Positions 33,088 to 40,547 are shown, numbered from the stretch's first letter. The stretch: DNA of 46,553 nt from DATAEK01 sp036258055 (GCA_036258055.1 DATAEK010000113.1:1-46553), one strand, 5' to 3'. The notes: a model not told the origin generated them from the sequence alone. Numbers and translations: made by a program.

Positions 33088-33117
33088 TAACGTTTTGCGG
33101 ATGCGCCTGCGGGCCAC

Positions 33118-33160
33118 GCCTGCAGTCCTGACGGACGCAGGCCCGACCATCCGGTCGGGC
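33118..33160 (+). other. Two strong adjacent hairpins in the tRNA-Gln/prs leader
   Basis: First hairpin GCCTGC-a-GTCC-TGAC-GGAC-GCAGGC (33118-33142), second CCCGACC-ATCC-GGTCGGG (about 33142-33159), sharing boundary bases. No poly-U follows, and I could not match it to a known riboswitch or T-box. It may be a palindromic repeat or a leader structure. The rest of 33161-33250 holds nothing I recognise. Confidence 0.5.
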
Positions 33161-33250
33161 GCGGGTTGCGAGTCTTTCCGGAGCCTCGGCGTCGTGTCGA
33201 GTCCCTATCGGCGACTGCGCCGGGACGGTGATCGTGCGCGGCTCGACGGA

Positions 33251-33325
33251 TGGGGCGTGGCCAAGCGGTAAGGCGCGGGACTTTGGATCCCGTATTCGAA
33301 GGTTCGAATCCTTCCGCCCCAACCA
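33251..33325 (+). tRNA. tRNA-Gln (anticodon UUG)
   Basis: Cloverleaf read by eye: acceptor TGGGGCG (33251-33257) pairs with CGCCCCA (33315-33321), discriminator A, and encoded CCA at 33323-33325. Anticodon stem CGGGA/TCCCG, loop CTTTGGA, with TTG at 33283-33285, reading CAA. The T arm is GGTTCGAATCC. The prs ATG is 3 nt after the CCA end, so both are presumably on one transcript. Confidence 0.97.
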
Positions 33326-33328
33326 CTT

Positions 33329-34276
33329 ATGAGTCGTGGCCAGCTCAAGCTGTTCTCGGGGAGCGCCCATCCTGCCCTTACGGGCGAGATTGGCGAGTTC
33401 CTGGGCGTGCCCATCGGGCACGCGCGTCTGCAGCGGTTCCCCGACACGGAAGTCTCGTTCCAGATCGACGAGAACATTCGCGGCACGGATGTGTTCGTCG
33501 TCCAGCCGACGTGTGCGGACGTCGATCGGAACCTGATTGAGCTGTGCGTGATGATCGATGCGTTCCGCCGCTCGTCGGCGACGCGCATCACGGCGGTGGT
33601 CCCGTATTACGGCTACGCCCGGCAGGATCGGAAGGACAAGCCGCGCGTGCCGATCTCGGCCAAGCTGGTCGCGAACCTGCTGAGTGCGGCTGGCGCGAAC
33701 CGCGTGCTCACGATGGATCTGCACAAAGCGCAGATCCAGGGGTTTTTCGATATCCCCGTGGATCACCTGTTCGCCGCGCCGGTGATCATCGATCACTGCG
33801 CCCGACTGGCCTATGCGGATCTGACGATCGTGTCGCCGGACGCCGGCGGGGCCGAGCGCGCGCGAGCGTACGCGAAGCGGCTCGATGCGGAACTCGCCAT
33901 CATCGACAAACGGCGCACCGATGACGGCTCGGCGGAAGTGATGAACGTGGTTGGTGATGTCACGGGACGAACGTGCATCATTCAGGACGACATCATCGAC
34001 ACGGCGGGGACGATCGTCAAGGCGGCGCACGCGCTCAAGGCCAACGGCGCCGAGCGGGTGCTCGCGTGCGCGGTGCACGGGGTGCTCTCGGGGCCGGCGA
34101 TCGAGCGGCTCGAGTCGGCGCCGATCGATCAGGTGATCATCACCAACACCATCCCGCTGAACTCGGAGCGGGCGCGGTGCTGCAAGAAGATCAAGCAGTT
34201 GTCGGTGGCCCGGCTGCTGGGCCAGGCGATTCGCAGCATTCACGAGGAGACGTCGGTCTCGTCGTTGTTCGTGTGA
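33329..34276 (+). CDS. prs: Ribose-phosphate pyrophosphokinase
   Basis: Makes PRPP from ribose 5-phosphate and ATP, 315 aa. LKLFSGSAHPALTGEI, FPDTEVSFQIDENIRGTDVF, the ATP-binding YYGYARQDRKDKPRVPISAK and the PRPP loop DDIIDTAGTIVKAAHAL are intact; MDLHKAQIQGFFDIPVDHL is the family signature. ATG 33329 is the only sensible start, since the conserved N-terminus begins at residue 5, yet it lies 3 nt beyond the tRNA CCA. Any ribosome-binding site would have to be inside the tRNA; none is seen. The ispE-tRNA-Gln-prs-rplY-pth order is a common bacterial one. Confidence 0.97.
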   Translation: MSRGQLKLFSGSAHPALTGEIGEFLGVPIGHARLQRFPDTEVSFQIDENIRGTDVFVVQPTCADVDRNLIELCVMIDAFRRSSATRITAVVPYYGYARQDRKDKPRVPISAKLVANLLSAAGANRVLTMDLHKAQIQGFFDIPVDHLFAAPVIIDHCARLAYADLTIVSPDAGGAERARAYAKRLDAELAIIDKRRTDDGSAEVMNVVGDVTGRTCIIQDDIIDTAGTIVKAAHALKANGAERVLACAVHGVLSGPAIERLESAPIDQVIITNTIPLNSERARCCKKIKQLSVARLLGQAIRSIHEETSVSSLFV

Positions 34277-34280
34277 GGAG

Positions 34281-34330
34281 CGCGGAGCATCAGCTCTGCG
34301 GCAGAGAGCATCGCGGAACTCAACTCCGCG
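34281..34330 (+). repeat. Pair of CGCGGA-type hairpins between prs and rplY
   Basis: CGCGGAGC-ATCA-GCTCTGCG (34281-34300, 8 bp with one G-U) and CGCGGA-ACTCAAC-TCCGCG (34312-34330). The two are related in sequence to each other and to the central palindrome at 24359-24384. Either a small repeat family or an rplY leader structure. Confidence 0.6.
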
Positions 34331-34349
34331 GCGGAGACAGGAAGACACG

Positions 34350-35006
34350 ATGGACGCAACACTGCAGGCGGAAAAGCGCGACGGCCGGGGAAAGAACGAG
34401 GCGCGGCGGCTTCGCGCGAAAGGGCGGATCCCCGCGGTCGTGTACGGCACCGAAAAAGGTAAGGCGACCGAGATCGCCGTCGATCCGAAGGAGCTGCTGC
34501 GCATCCTCCACTCGGAGTCGGGGGTGAACACGCTCATCGGTCTTCAGCTCGACGGCAGTGACACGCGCGTGCTGGTCAAGGAGTACCAGCTCGATCCGAT
34601 CGACCACCGGCTGCTCCACGCCGATTTCTACAAGATCGCGATGGACAAGCTGCTGACCGTCACCGTCCCGATCGTTCTCAAGGGCGAGGCGCGCGGCGTC
34701 AAGCAGCAGGGGGGGATCGTCGACTTCGTCAACCGCGAGATCGAGATCGAGTGCCTCCCGGGGGACATTCCGGAGAACATCACCGTGGACGTGTCCGAGC
34801 TCTTGCTGAATCAGGGATTCCGCGTTCGCGATCTGCACACCGAGGACGCGAAGTGGAAGCCGATCAGCGAGCCCGAGATGATGATCGTGCACGTCGTCGC
34901 ACTGAAGGCCGAGGAACCGGAGCCTGTCGCAGCCGAGGTCGCGCCGGCCGCGCCGGCGGAGCCCGAGGTCATCAAGAAGGGCAAGACCGAGAAAGAAGAA
35001 GAGTAG
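34350..35006 (+). CDS. rplY: 50S ribosomal protein L25, long (Ctc) form
   Basis: 218 aa, binds 5S rRNA. KRDGRGKNEARRLRAKGRIP, then AVVYGTEKGKATEIAVDPKE is the L25 domain; YQLDPIDHRLLHADFYKIAM leads into the C-terminal TL5/Ctc beta domain (residues about 95-190, GIVDFVNREIEIECLPGDIP). The tail is Glu/Ala/Pro-rich. The start MDATLQAEKRDGRG at 34350 is preceded by AGGAAG. The position between prs and pth is the usual one. Confidence 0.95.
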   Translation: MDATLQAEKRDGRGKNEARRLRAKGRIPAVVYGTEKGKATEIAVDPKELLRILHSESGVNTLIGLQLDGSDTRVLVKEYQLDPIDHRLLHADFYKIAMDKLLTVTVPIVLKGEARGVKQQGGIVDFVNREIEIECLPGDIPENITVDVSELLLNQGFRVRDLHTEDAKWKPISEPEMMIVHVVALKAEEPEPVAAEVAPAAPAEPEVIKKGKTEKEEE

Positions 35007-35007
35007 A

Positions 35008-35025
35008 GTCCGGCTTCAGCTGGAC
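35008..35025 (+). repeat. Short palindrome GTCCGGCTTCAGCYGGAC
   Basis: 18-nt hairpin with one G-U pair, 2 nt after the rplY stop. A perfect copy is at 40530-40547 and a half copy at 43147-43156 (GTCCGGCTTC). Likely a REP-like element. Confidence 0.6.
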
Positions 35026-35062
35026 CTAGCGCCTGCGGCCTGCGCGAGGCGCAGAGCGCCCA

Positions 35063-35632
35063 ATGAAACTGATCGTCGGTCTCGGAAACCCGGGACGCAA
35101 GTACGCAGGTACCCGGCACAACGTCGGATTCGAGATCATCGACACGCTGGCGGAACGGCATCGCCTCGAGTGGACGTCGGCGCCGGTGGAGGCGCTGCTG
35201 GCGAAGTGGCGGGCCGAGGACGTTCTCTTCGCGAAGCCGTTGACGTTCATGAACCTCAGTGGGCACGCCGTTGGCGAGCTGCTGCGGTATTTCAAGATCG
35301 ACCTGCCGGATCTGCTGGTGGTGGTCGACGATATCAACCTGGAGCTCGGACGGCTCCGGGGCAGGCCCGCCGGATCGGCCGGCGGGCACAACGGGCTCAA
35401 GTCGCTCATCGGGCAGCTTGGGACCGATCAGTTTGCACGGCTGCGAGTGGGTGTCGGGCGTGGAGATGCCCGGCGTGATCTCGGAGATCACGTGCTGGCG
35501 CGATTCGAGCCGGATGAACGGCCGGTCGTCGCCGAGGCGGTGGGCCGCGCTGCGGATGCCGCCGAGACGTTCGTCAGCGACGGGATTGCCGTCGTGATGA
35601 ACCGGTACAACCGGAAGGAAGACGGCGACTAG
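35063..35632 (+). CDS. pth: Peptidyl-tRNA hydrolase
   Basis: Recycles peptidyl-tRNA released from stalled ribosomes, 189 aa. MKLIVGLGNPGRKYAGTRHN holds the catalytic His (RHNVGF); KPLTFMNLSGHAV, VVVDDINLELGRLRGRPAGS and GGHNGLKSLIGQLGTDQF, then RLRVGVGRG are the standard motifs. The length is typical. Follows rplY by 56 nt and precedes rpsF by 76 nt. Confidence 0.97.
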   Translation: MKLIVGLGNPGRKYAGTRHNVGFEIIDTLAERHRLEWTSAPVEALLAKWRAEDVLFAKPLTFMNLSGHAVGELLRYFKIDLPDLLVVVDDINLELGRLRGRPAGSAGGHNGLKSLIGQLGTDQFARLRVGVGRGDARRDLGDHVLARFEPDERPVVAEAVGRAADAAETFVSDGIAVVMNRYNRKEDGD

Positions 35633-35708
35633 TCACCCCGATCTTCTCCTTGCGCGCCGACGCTCGCGAAGCGGGCGAAGGCGGGCCGCTCAGTCCAGAA
35701 GGAGACCT

Positions 35709-36158
35709 ATGAGCACGACCCGACAGTACGAGCTCGTCTACATCATCACGCCCGATGCGTCCGAGCAGGAGATTGCAGATCTGCACACGCAGATCGAGCA
35801 GATCGTCCAGCGCTTCCAGGGCACCCTCGACAAAACGGAGAACTGGGGCCGCCGCCGGCTGGCCTACGAGATCGGTCATCACCGCGAGGGCACCTACGTC
35901 GTCGAGACGATCAGCGGATCCGGGGAACTGGTGAAGGAGATCGATCGCCGGTTGCGGGTGATCGACCAGGTGATCCGGCATTTGATCGTGCGCGTCGACG
36001 AGGAGCTGCGCGTGGCGGAACGGACGCGCGACGCGCGAAAGGCCACGCAGGCGCGCCGGCGCACCGCCCGCGGGCTGCCGCCCGAGCCGCAGCCGGGTGA
36101 GGCGCGCGGGGATTTCGATCAGGATGACGACCGGGAAGGGATGGAGGTCCAGCGATGA
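35709..36158 (+). CDS. rpsF: 30S ribosomal protein S6
   Basis: 149 aa. RQYELVYIITPDASEQEIAD, WGRRRLAYEIGHHREGTYVV and IDRRLRVIDQVIRHLIVRVD are the S6 fold, which pairs with S18 on the small subunit. An acidic C-terminal tail (residues about 115-149) extends it beyond the common 95-135 aa. AGAAGGAGA lies before the ATG. The stop overlaps rpsR by 4 nt. A conserved S6:S18 autoregulatory leader is known in many bacteria; I could not identify one in 35633-35708. Confidence 0.95.
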   Translation: MSTTRQYELVYIITPDASEQEIADLHTQIEQIVQRFQGTLDKTENWGRRRLAYEIGHHREGTYVVETISGSGELVKEIDRRLRVIDQVIRHLIVRVDEELRVAERTRDARKATQARRRTARGLPPEPQPGEARGDFDQDDDREGMEVQR

Positions 36159-36457
36159 GCGAGGAACGTGGAGGCCGCGGCCGCGGCGGCAAAGGTGGCG
36201 ATCGCGACAAGGGCAAGGGTGGCGACGGTCCGCGCCGGGGCGGCTTCTTCCGACGCCGCCGCGTCTGCAAGTTCTGCGCGGAGAAAATTGACTACATCAA
36301 CTACAAAGACGTTCGTCTGCTGACGCCGTTCCTGCCGGAGCGCGGAAAGATCCAGCCGCGCCGGATCTCGGGCACGTGCGCCATGCATCAGCGCAAGCTG
36401 CAGACCGCGATCAAACGGGCGCGGCAGCTGGCGCTCGTGCCGTACGTCACCGACTAG
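36155..36457 (+). CDS. rpsR: 30S ribosomal protein S18
   Basis: 100 aa. RRRRVCKFCAEKIDYINYKD, RLLTPFLPERGKIQPRRISG and GTCAMHQRKLQTAIKRARQL are the S18 core, here with a zinc-type CxxC...CxxH set (VCKFC, TCAMH). A Gly/Lys/Arg-rich N-terminal extension of about 30 residues precedes it. Starts inside the rpsF stop (ATGA). In 36458-36527 there is a CCGAGG/CCTCGG stem before rplI, with no U-tract. Confidence 0.96.
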   Translation: MSEERGGRGRGGKGGDRDKGKGGDGPRRGGFFRRRRVCKFCAEKIDYINYKDVRLLTPFLPERGKIQPRRISGTCAMHQRKLQTAIKRARQLALVPYVTD

Positions 36458-36527
36458 GGGATCTCCGAGGTTCCCGACCCGGAGCCTCGGCACCCTGCGG
36501 GCTCAACTACTTCATGAAAGCAGTGAG

Positions 36528-36977
36528 ATGGAAGTCATTCTGAGAGAACACGTCGATCATCTCGGGCGCCGGGGCGACATCGTGAAGGTCGCCGAGGGCT
36601 ATGCGCGCAACTTCCTGCTGCCGCGCAAGCTGGCGCTCGCCGTCACCGAAAACAACAAGCGGCAGATCGAGCGCGAGAAGAAGGTCGCCGAAGTCCGCGA
36701 AGCCGAAGAGCGGTCGCAGGCCGAGGCCCTCGGGCAGCGGCTGACGCAGCTCGAGGTCGAGATCGCGCGGCGCGTCGGCGAGAACGACGCGCTGTACGGC
36801 TCGGTGACCTCCGCTGACATCGCGCACGCGCTCCAAGCGAAGGGCTTCGAGATCGACAAGCGCAAGATCCAGCTCGCCGATCCGATCAAGGCGCTCGGCC
36901 AGGTGCAAGTGCCGGTGCGCGTGCACCGCGACGTGACCGCCCAGATCACGGTGAAGGTCGTCGCGCAGCAACAGTAA
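36528..36977 (+). CDS. rplI: 50S ribosomal protein L9
   Basis: 149 aa. MEVILREHVDHLGRRGDIVK and VAEGYARNFLLPRKLAL form the N-terminal rRNA-binding domain; a long connecting helix with KRQIEREKKVAEVREAEE leads to the C-terminal domain (LYGSVTSADIAHALQAKGFE). It completes the usual rpsF-rpsR-rplI-dnaB set. The gap of 166 nt to dnaB (36978-37143) shows no gene and no clear promoter. Confidence 0.96.
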   Translation: MEVILREHVDHLGRRGDIVKVAEGYARNFLLPRKLALAVTENNKRQIEREKKVAEVREAEERSQAEALGQRLTQLEVEIARRVGENDALYGSVTSADIAHALQAKGFEIDKRKIQLADPIKALGQVQVPVRVHRDVTAQITVKVVAQQQ

Positions 36978-37143
36978 GCGCGGCGTCCGCCGATCGTGTC
37001 TCATCGGCGATCGAATCCGGATGCGGGCGAAGCGATCTCTGATATCCTTCGTGCGGGTTTCATCCACAATCGATCGCCGGTGGGGCAACTACCCGATCCT
37101 GCCGCTCGCGCGATTGTTCCCAAGCGGATGATCGCTGCGATCC

Positions 37144-38493
37144 ATGGCCGACGTTGCTGCTCCTGACCGCACGCTCCCGCACAGCCTCGACGCCGAAAAA
37201 TCCGTGCTCGGCGCGATCCTGATCCGCAACGAGGCCTTCAACCACGCGGCGGAGCTGATCGACTCGCGCGACTTCTTCCGCGACGCGCATCGCCGGATCT
37301 TCGACCGCATGGTCGCGCTCAGCGAACGCGGCGACGCCATCGACTTCATCACGCTCAAAGAGGAGTTGAGCCGCACCGGCGATCTCGACGAAGTCGGCGG
37401 TCCGGCCTACATCGCGTCGCTCGCCGACGGCGTGCCGCACTCGGTCAACGTCGAGTACTACGCGCGCATCGTCAAGGAAAAGGCGACGCTCCGCAATCTG
37501 ATTCATTCGGCCAACAAGATCCTCACCGAGGCCTACGAGGCAGAGCAGGAGCCGGATCTGCTGCTCGACGAGGCCGAGCGTGCCATCTTCGCGATCGCCG
37601 AAGATCGGATCCGCGAGGGATTCGTCCCGCTGCGCGACCTCGTGCAGGGCAGCTTCGCAACCATCGAGAAGCTGCAGCAGCACAAGGGATTGGTCACCGG
37701 TGTGCCGACGGGGTTCCTGGACCTCGACGAGATGACCTCGGGACTCCAGCCCTCTGATCTCGTGCTCGTCGCCGCGCGGCCGTCGATGGGGAAAACGAGC
37801 TTCGTGCTGAACATCGCCCAGCACGTCGGCACGTCCACCGACATGACCGTCGGCTTCTTCAGCCTGGAGATGTCCAAGGAGCAGCTCTTCATGCGGCTCC
37901 TCACCTCCGAAGCCCGGATCGACTCGCACCGCTTCCGCAGCGGCTACCTGAACGAAAAGGATTACGGCCGGCTATCGCACGCGCTCGGCACGCTCGCCGA
38001 AGCGCGGGTCTTCATCGACGACACCGCCTCCATCGGCGTGCTCGAGATGCGCGCCAAGGCGCGCCGCCTGAAAGCGGAGCACGGTCTGCATCTGCTCGTC
38101 ATCGATTACATCCAGCTGATGCAGGGTCGCGGACGGTTCGAGAGCCGTCAGCAGGAGCTGGCGTCGATCTCTCGATCGTTGAAGGGGCTCGCCAAGGAGC
38201 TCAACGTCCCGATCGTCGCCCTCTCGCAGCTCTCACGCGCGCCCGAAACCCGGTCGGATCACCGTCCGCAGCTCTCCGATCTCCGCGAATCCGGTGCGCT
38301 CGAGCAGGACGCCGACGTGGTCATGTTCATCTTTCGCGAAGAGCAGTACCGCGACGCCGAGGGACAGCCGAATCAGGAGGCCGAAGGCGTTGCCGAGATC
38401 ATCGTCGGCAAACAGCGCAACGGTCCGACCGGCGTGGTCAAGCTCGCGTTCATCAAGGAGCATACGAGGTTCGAGAATCTCGCTCGCGCCTAG
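37144..38493 (+). CDS. dnaB: Replicative DNA helicase
   Basis: 449 aa hexameric fork helicase. The N-terminal domain begins LPHSLDAEKSVLGAILIRNE. The RecA-like domain has Walker A ARPSMGKTSFVLNIA (residue about 225), FFSLEMSKEQLFMRLL, Walker B LLVIDYIQLMQG, ALSQLSRAPETRSDHRPQLS and the arginine-finger region. It ends VVKLAFIKEHTRFENLARA. No intein is present. The stop lies in a 12-bp inverted repeat (38472-38510). Alanine racemase is the next plus-strand gene, separated by the four-helix-bundle cassette. Confidence 0.97.
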   Translation: MADVAAPDRTLPHSLDAEKSVLGAILIRNEAFNHAAELIDSRDFFRDAHRRIFDRMVALSERGDAIDFITLKEELSRTGDLDEVGGPAYIASLADGVPHSVNVEYYARIVKEKATLRNLIHSANKILTEAYEAEQEPDLLLDEAERAIFAIAEDRIREGFVPLRDLVQGSFATIEKLQQHKGLVTGVPTGFLDLDEMTSGLQPSDLVLVAARPSMGKTSFVLNIAQHVGTSTDMTVGFFSLEMSKEQLFMRLLTSEARIDSHRFRSGYLNEKDYGRLSHALGTLAEARVFIDDTASIGVLEMRAKARRLKAEHGLHLLVIDYIQLMQGRGRFESRQQELASISRSLKGLAKELNVPIVALSQLSRAPETRSDHRPQLSDLRESGALEQDADVVMFIFREEQYRDAEGQPNQEAEGVAEIIVGKQRNGPTGVVKLAFIKEHTRFENLARA

Positions 38494-38510
38494 CGCTCGC
38501 GAGATTCTCG
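38472..38510 (+). repeat. Inverted repeat across the dnaB stop codon
   Basis: CGAGAATCTCGC (38472-38483) and GCGAGATTCTCG (38499-38510) are perfect 12-bp arms around a 15-nt loop holding the TAG stop. No U-tract follows. The right arm directly touches the heptamer array at 38511, so it may have been created with the insertion, or it may act as a terminator. Confidence 0.7.
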
Positions 38511-38545
38511 ATGGCAAATGGTAAAGGGTATATGGCAAATGGGAG
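38511..38545 (+). repeat. Heptanucleotide array ATGGYAA, left arm
   Basis: Units ATGGCAA-ATGGTAA-AGGGTAT-ATGGCAA-ATGGGAG, then GGTCGATGG. The third unit starts AGGG in all four arrays of this type in the window. Confidence 0.8.
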
Positions 38546-38582
38546 GGTCGATGGTCGAAGTGTCAACGTTGGTCGCATCCAG

Positions 38583-38963
38583 TTAGTCCTGGGACTGGCC
38601 TCTCGTTGGATTCGAACGAGCGGTCTTGATCGCTGGGATGAGCATCGCCACGATTTCGGAGGACTCGGCGTGTAGCGGCTGAGCGCGTTCCTTGACGGTC
38701 GGCTCACTTGCGGCGATCAAGCGCAGCCAGAACCTGGATTCGCGGGCTTCTTTCAAGGCGATGCAGGTTTTCGCGATGAAGTCACGCTTGGTCTGACCGG
38801 CTGCGGCTTCTTCGAGATTCGCGCCCACCGAACCCACAGAGTCAATCAGCTGAAGGGCAAGCCGTCGAAGTGCCGCGTCGTCCAGCGCGACGGACCGAGC
38901 GAAACGTACGACGTCGACTGCGAACTGAAATGAACGAACGCGTAAGTCTCGCGGCTTCGGCAT
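38583..38963 (-). CDS. Four-helix-bundle protein (S23/IVS family)
   Basis: 126 aa. LRRLALQLIDSVGSVGANLE, EAAAGQTKRDFIAKTCIALK and EARESRFWLRLIAAS match the family first seen in intervening sequences of 23S rRNA genes; the Avd protein of diversity-generating retroelements has the same fold. Biochemical function unknown, probably a basic pentamer binding nucleic acid. ATG 38963 (MPKPRDLRVRSFQFAV) is preferred to the longer start at 39008. It is on the opposite strand to dnaB and alr and sits between inverted heptamer arrays. No reverse transcriptase is nearby. Confidence 0.88.
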   Translation of the reverse strand: MPKPRDLRVRSFQFAVDVVRFARSVALDDAALRRLALQLIDSVGSVGANLEEAAAGQTKRDFIAKTCIALKEARESRFWLRLIAASEPTVKERAQPLHAESSEIVAMLIPAIKTARSNPTRGQSQD

Positions 38964-39149
38964 GCACCGCCGAAAGCATCGCGCATGCCGGATAAAAACC
39001 GTCGACATTCAACAGTAAAAGCAAGACCCTGGCACAAACTGCAATCTCGCCGAGCGGCGGTGCGTGCACTTCTTGCGAGTCTCCGGGCCTTTGATCTGTC
39101 GTGGGCGATCCAGCCGATCTGCTGGTGCCATTCCATCATCCATTCGACC

Positions 39150-39184
39150 ATCCCATTTACCATTTACCCTTTGCCATTTACCAT
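39150..39184 (-). repeat. Heptanucleotide array ATGGYAA, right arm (inverted)
   Basis: On the minus strand ATGGTAA-ATGGCAA-AGGGTAA-ATGGTAA-ATGGGAT, followed by GGTCGAATGG. It ends 7 nt before the alr start, in the place where a ribosome-binding site would be expected. Confidence 0.8.
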
Positions 39185-39191
39185 CACGTAA

Positions 39192-40313
39192 GTGATACGT
39201 CCTACCGTTGCCCGCATCGACCTGGACGCGATCCGGTCCAACTTCCACGCCATTGCTGAATTCCTTGCTGCGACGCGGACGCCGTCGCCGGGCGTGATCG
39301 CCGTTGTCAAAGCGAATGCGTACGGGCATGGGGCGGCGCCGGTGGCGCGGGCGCTCGAGGAGGCCGGGGCGGCGATGCTCGCGTGCGCGGATATCGAAGA
39401 GGGGATCGTGTTGCGCGAGGCGGGCATCCGCGCCCCGATTCTCGTCTTCGGGGCGCTGAGCGTCAGTGACCTCGAGGGCGTGTTCACGCACGGTCTGACG
39501 CCCACGATCTCCACGCCGTCGGCGGCGCGCGCGCTGGAAGCGGCGGCTGCGCGGCACGGCGTGACCCTCGGCTGTCACCTCAAGATCGATACCGGCATGA
39601 ATCGCCTCGGCTTTCGCCACGACAACCTCGATCGGACATTGCCCGAGGTCGCGTCCAGCCGGCACTTGCGGATCGATGCCGTCTACACGCACTTTGCGAC
39701 GGCGGACAACCCGGAGCATCCCGCGTTCGGCAGACAGCGTGAGCACTTCGAACAGGTGCTGGAGAGGCTGCCGCGCGTGGGCATCACCAGCGCGGTCCGA
39801 CACGCGGCCAACGGCGCGGCGCTCCTGAGGGACGAGCGCGTGTGGTACGACTACGTCCGCCCCGGACTGCTGCTCTACGGCGTCGTCCCGCCGCCGCTTG
39901 CCTCGACGATTCCGCTGCGACCTGCCCTGTCACTGCACAGTCGTATCGTGGCCGTGAAGGGGGTCCGGCGCGGGGAAGGCGTCGGCTACGGGTTGAACGC
40001 CGCGTCACTAGAGCCCCGCACGCTGGCGGTCGTGCCCGCTGGCTACGCGGACGGCCTCGACCTGCGGCTTGCAGGCCGGGGCTACATGCTCGTACGTGGT
40101 CGTCGCGCGCCGATCGTGGGCTCGGTGTGCATGGACATGTCGATGATCGACGTCACCGGCACGGATGTGGCACCTGGCGACGAGGTGGTGATTGTGGGTG
40201 AGCAGGGTGAGGAGTCGATCGGCGTCCGAGAGATCGCGGCGGCGATCGGCACGATCCCGTACGAGCTGTTGTGCAGAGTGGGGACGCGGATTGAACGGGA
40301 GTACGATCGTTAA
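39192..40313 (+). CDS. alr: Alanine racemase
   Basis: PLP enzyme of 373 aa making D-alanine for peptidoglycan. RPTVARIDLDAIRSNFHAI, the PLP-lysine motif VVKANAYGHGAAP, HLKIDTGMNRLGF, YDYVRPGLLLYG and the second-domain catalytic Tyr region GVGYGLNAASLEPRT are intact; GSVCMDMSMIDVTG follows. GTG 39192 is required by the conserved N-terminus. No Shine-Dalgarno is visible because the heptamer array ends 7 nt before it. Confidence 0.96.
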   Translation: MIRPTVARIDLDAIRSNFHAIAEFLAATRTPSPGVIAVVKANAYGHGAAPVARALEEAGAAMLACADIEEGIVLREAGIRAPILVFGALSVSDLEGVFTHGLTPTISTPSAARALEAAAARHGVTLGCHLKIDTGMNRLGFRHDNLDRTLPEVASSRHLRIDAVYTHFATADNPEHPAFGRQREHFEQVLERLPRVGITSAVRHAANGAALLRDERVWYDYVRPGLLLYGVVPPPLASTIPLRPALSLHSRIVAVKGVRRGEGVGYGLNAASLEPRTLAVVPAGYADGLDLRLAGRGYMLVRGRRAPIVGSVCMDMSMIDVTGTDVAPGDEVVIVGEQGEESIGVREIAAAIGTIPYELLCRVGTRIEREYDR

Positions 40314-40393
40314 CGGTAATCGGGAATCGGCGCTCGGCGTCCGGGTCCGGCTAAAGATTCGACGATGGGGATGGCTAGCTACCCTCGGTCAGC

Positions 40394-40484
40394 ATTATTC
40401 AGTGCTCGCGGGGCCCCACCCCCGCTCGCTAACGCGCTTCGCGCGGCGGCCTTTGGCCTGTCCGCCCGTCTTCGACGGGCGGCC
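40394..40484 (-). repeat. Module A structured repeat between alr and radA, reverse orientation
   Basis: On the minus strand: CCGCCCGTC-GAA-GACGGGCGG, GGCCAAAGGCC, GCGCGAAGCGC, GCGGGG-GTGGGG-CCCCGC (40425-40408) and the tail GCGAGCACTGAATAA. Nearly identical to 13207-13295. It opposes alr and radA. The rest of 40314-40602 holds a short palindrome (40530-40547) and no gene. Confidence 0.85.
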
Positions 40485-40529
40485 TACCGATCTCAATCAA
40501 CAACAGCCCTGACGCTCAGCCTCTGTAGC

Positions 40530-40547
40530 GTCCGGCTTCAGCCGGAC
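40530..40547 (+). repeat. Short perfect palindrome GTCCGGCT-TC-AGCCGGAC
   Basis: 8-bp stem with a 2-nt spacer, upstream of radA. Same family as 35008-35025. Followed by GAGCGCCGAG-type short direct repeats (40549-40575). Confidence 0.65.

Larger units (their letters stand above)
38494..39191. mobile_element. Candidate cassette: four-helix-bundle gene between inverted heptamer arrays
   Basis: The left arm (38510-38550) and the reverse complement of the right arm (39145-39185) match at 36 of 41 bases. The interval contains only the four-helix-bundle gene and interrupts an otherwise tight dnaB-alr neighbourhood. No transposase or target-site duplication is seen. Calling it mobile is inference. 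Confidence 0.45.

Noticed and set aside
33093..33250. T-box or nucleotide riboswitch before tRNA-Gln/prs
   Set aside because: No T-box sequence, no terminator and no known aptamer core could be identified; only strong hairpins are certain.
35633..35708. S6:S18 autoregulatory leader before rpsF
   Set aside because: Such leaders are known elsewhere, but I could not find the conserved hairpin with its CCG features in these 76 nt with any confidence.
38494..39191. Diversity-generating retroelement, because of the Avd-like four-helix-bundle protein
   Set aside because: No reverse transcriptase, template or variable repeat is in the window; the protein family is much broader than Avd.
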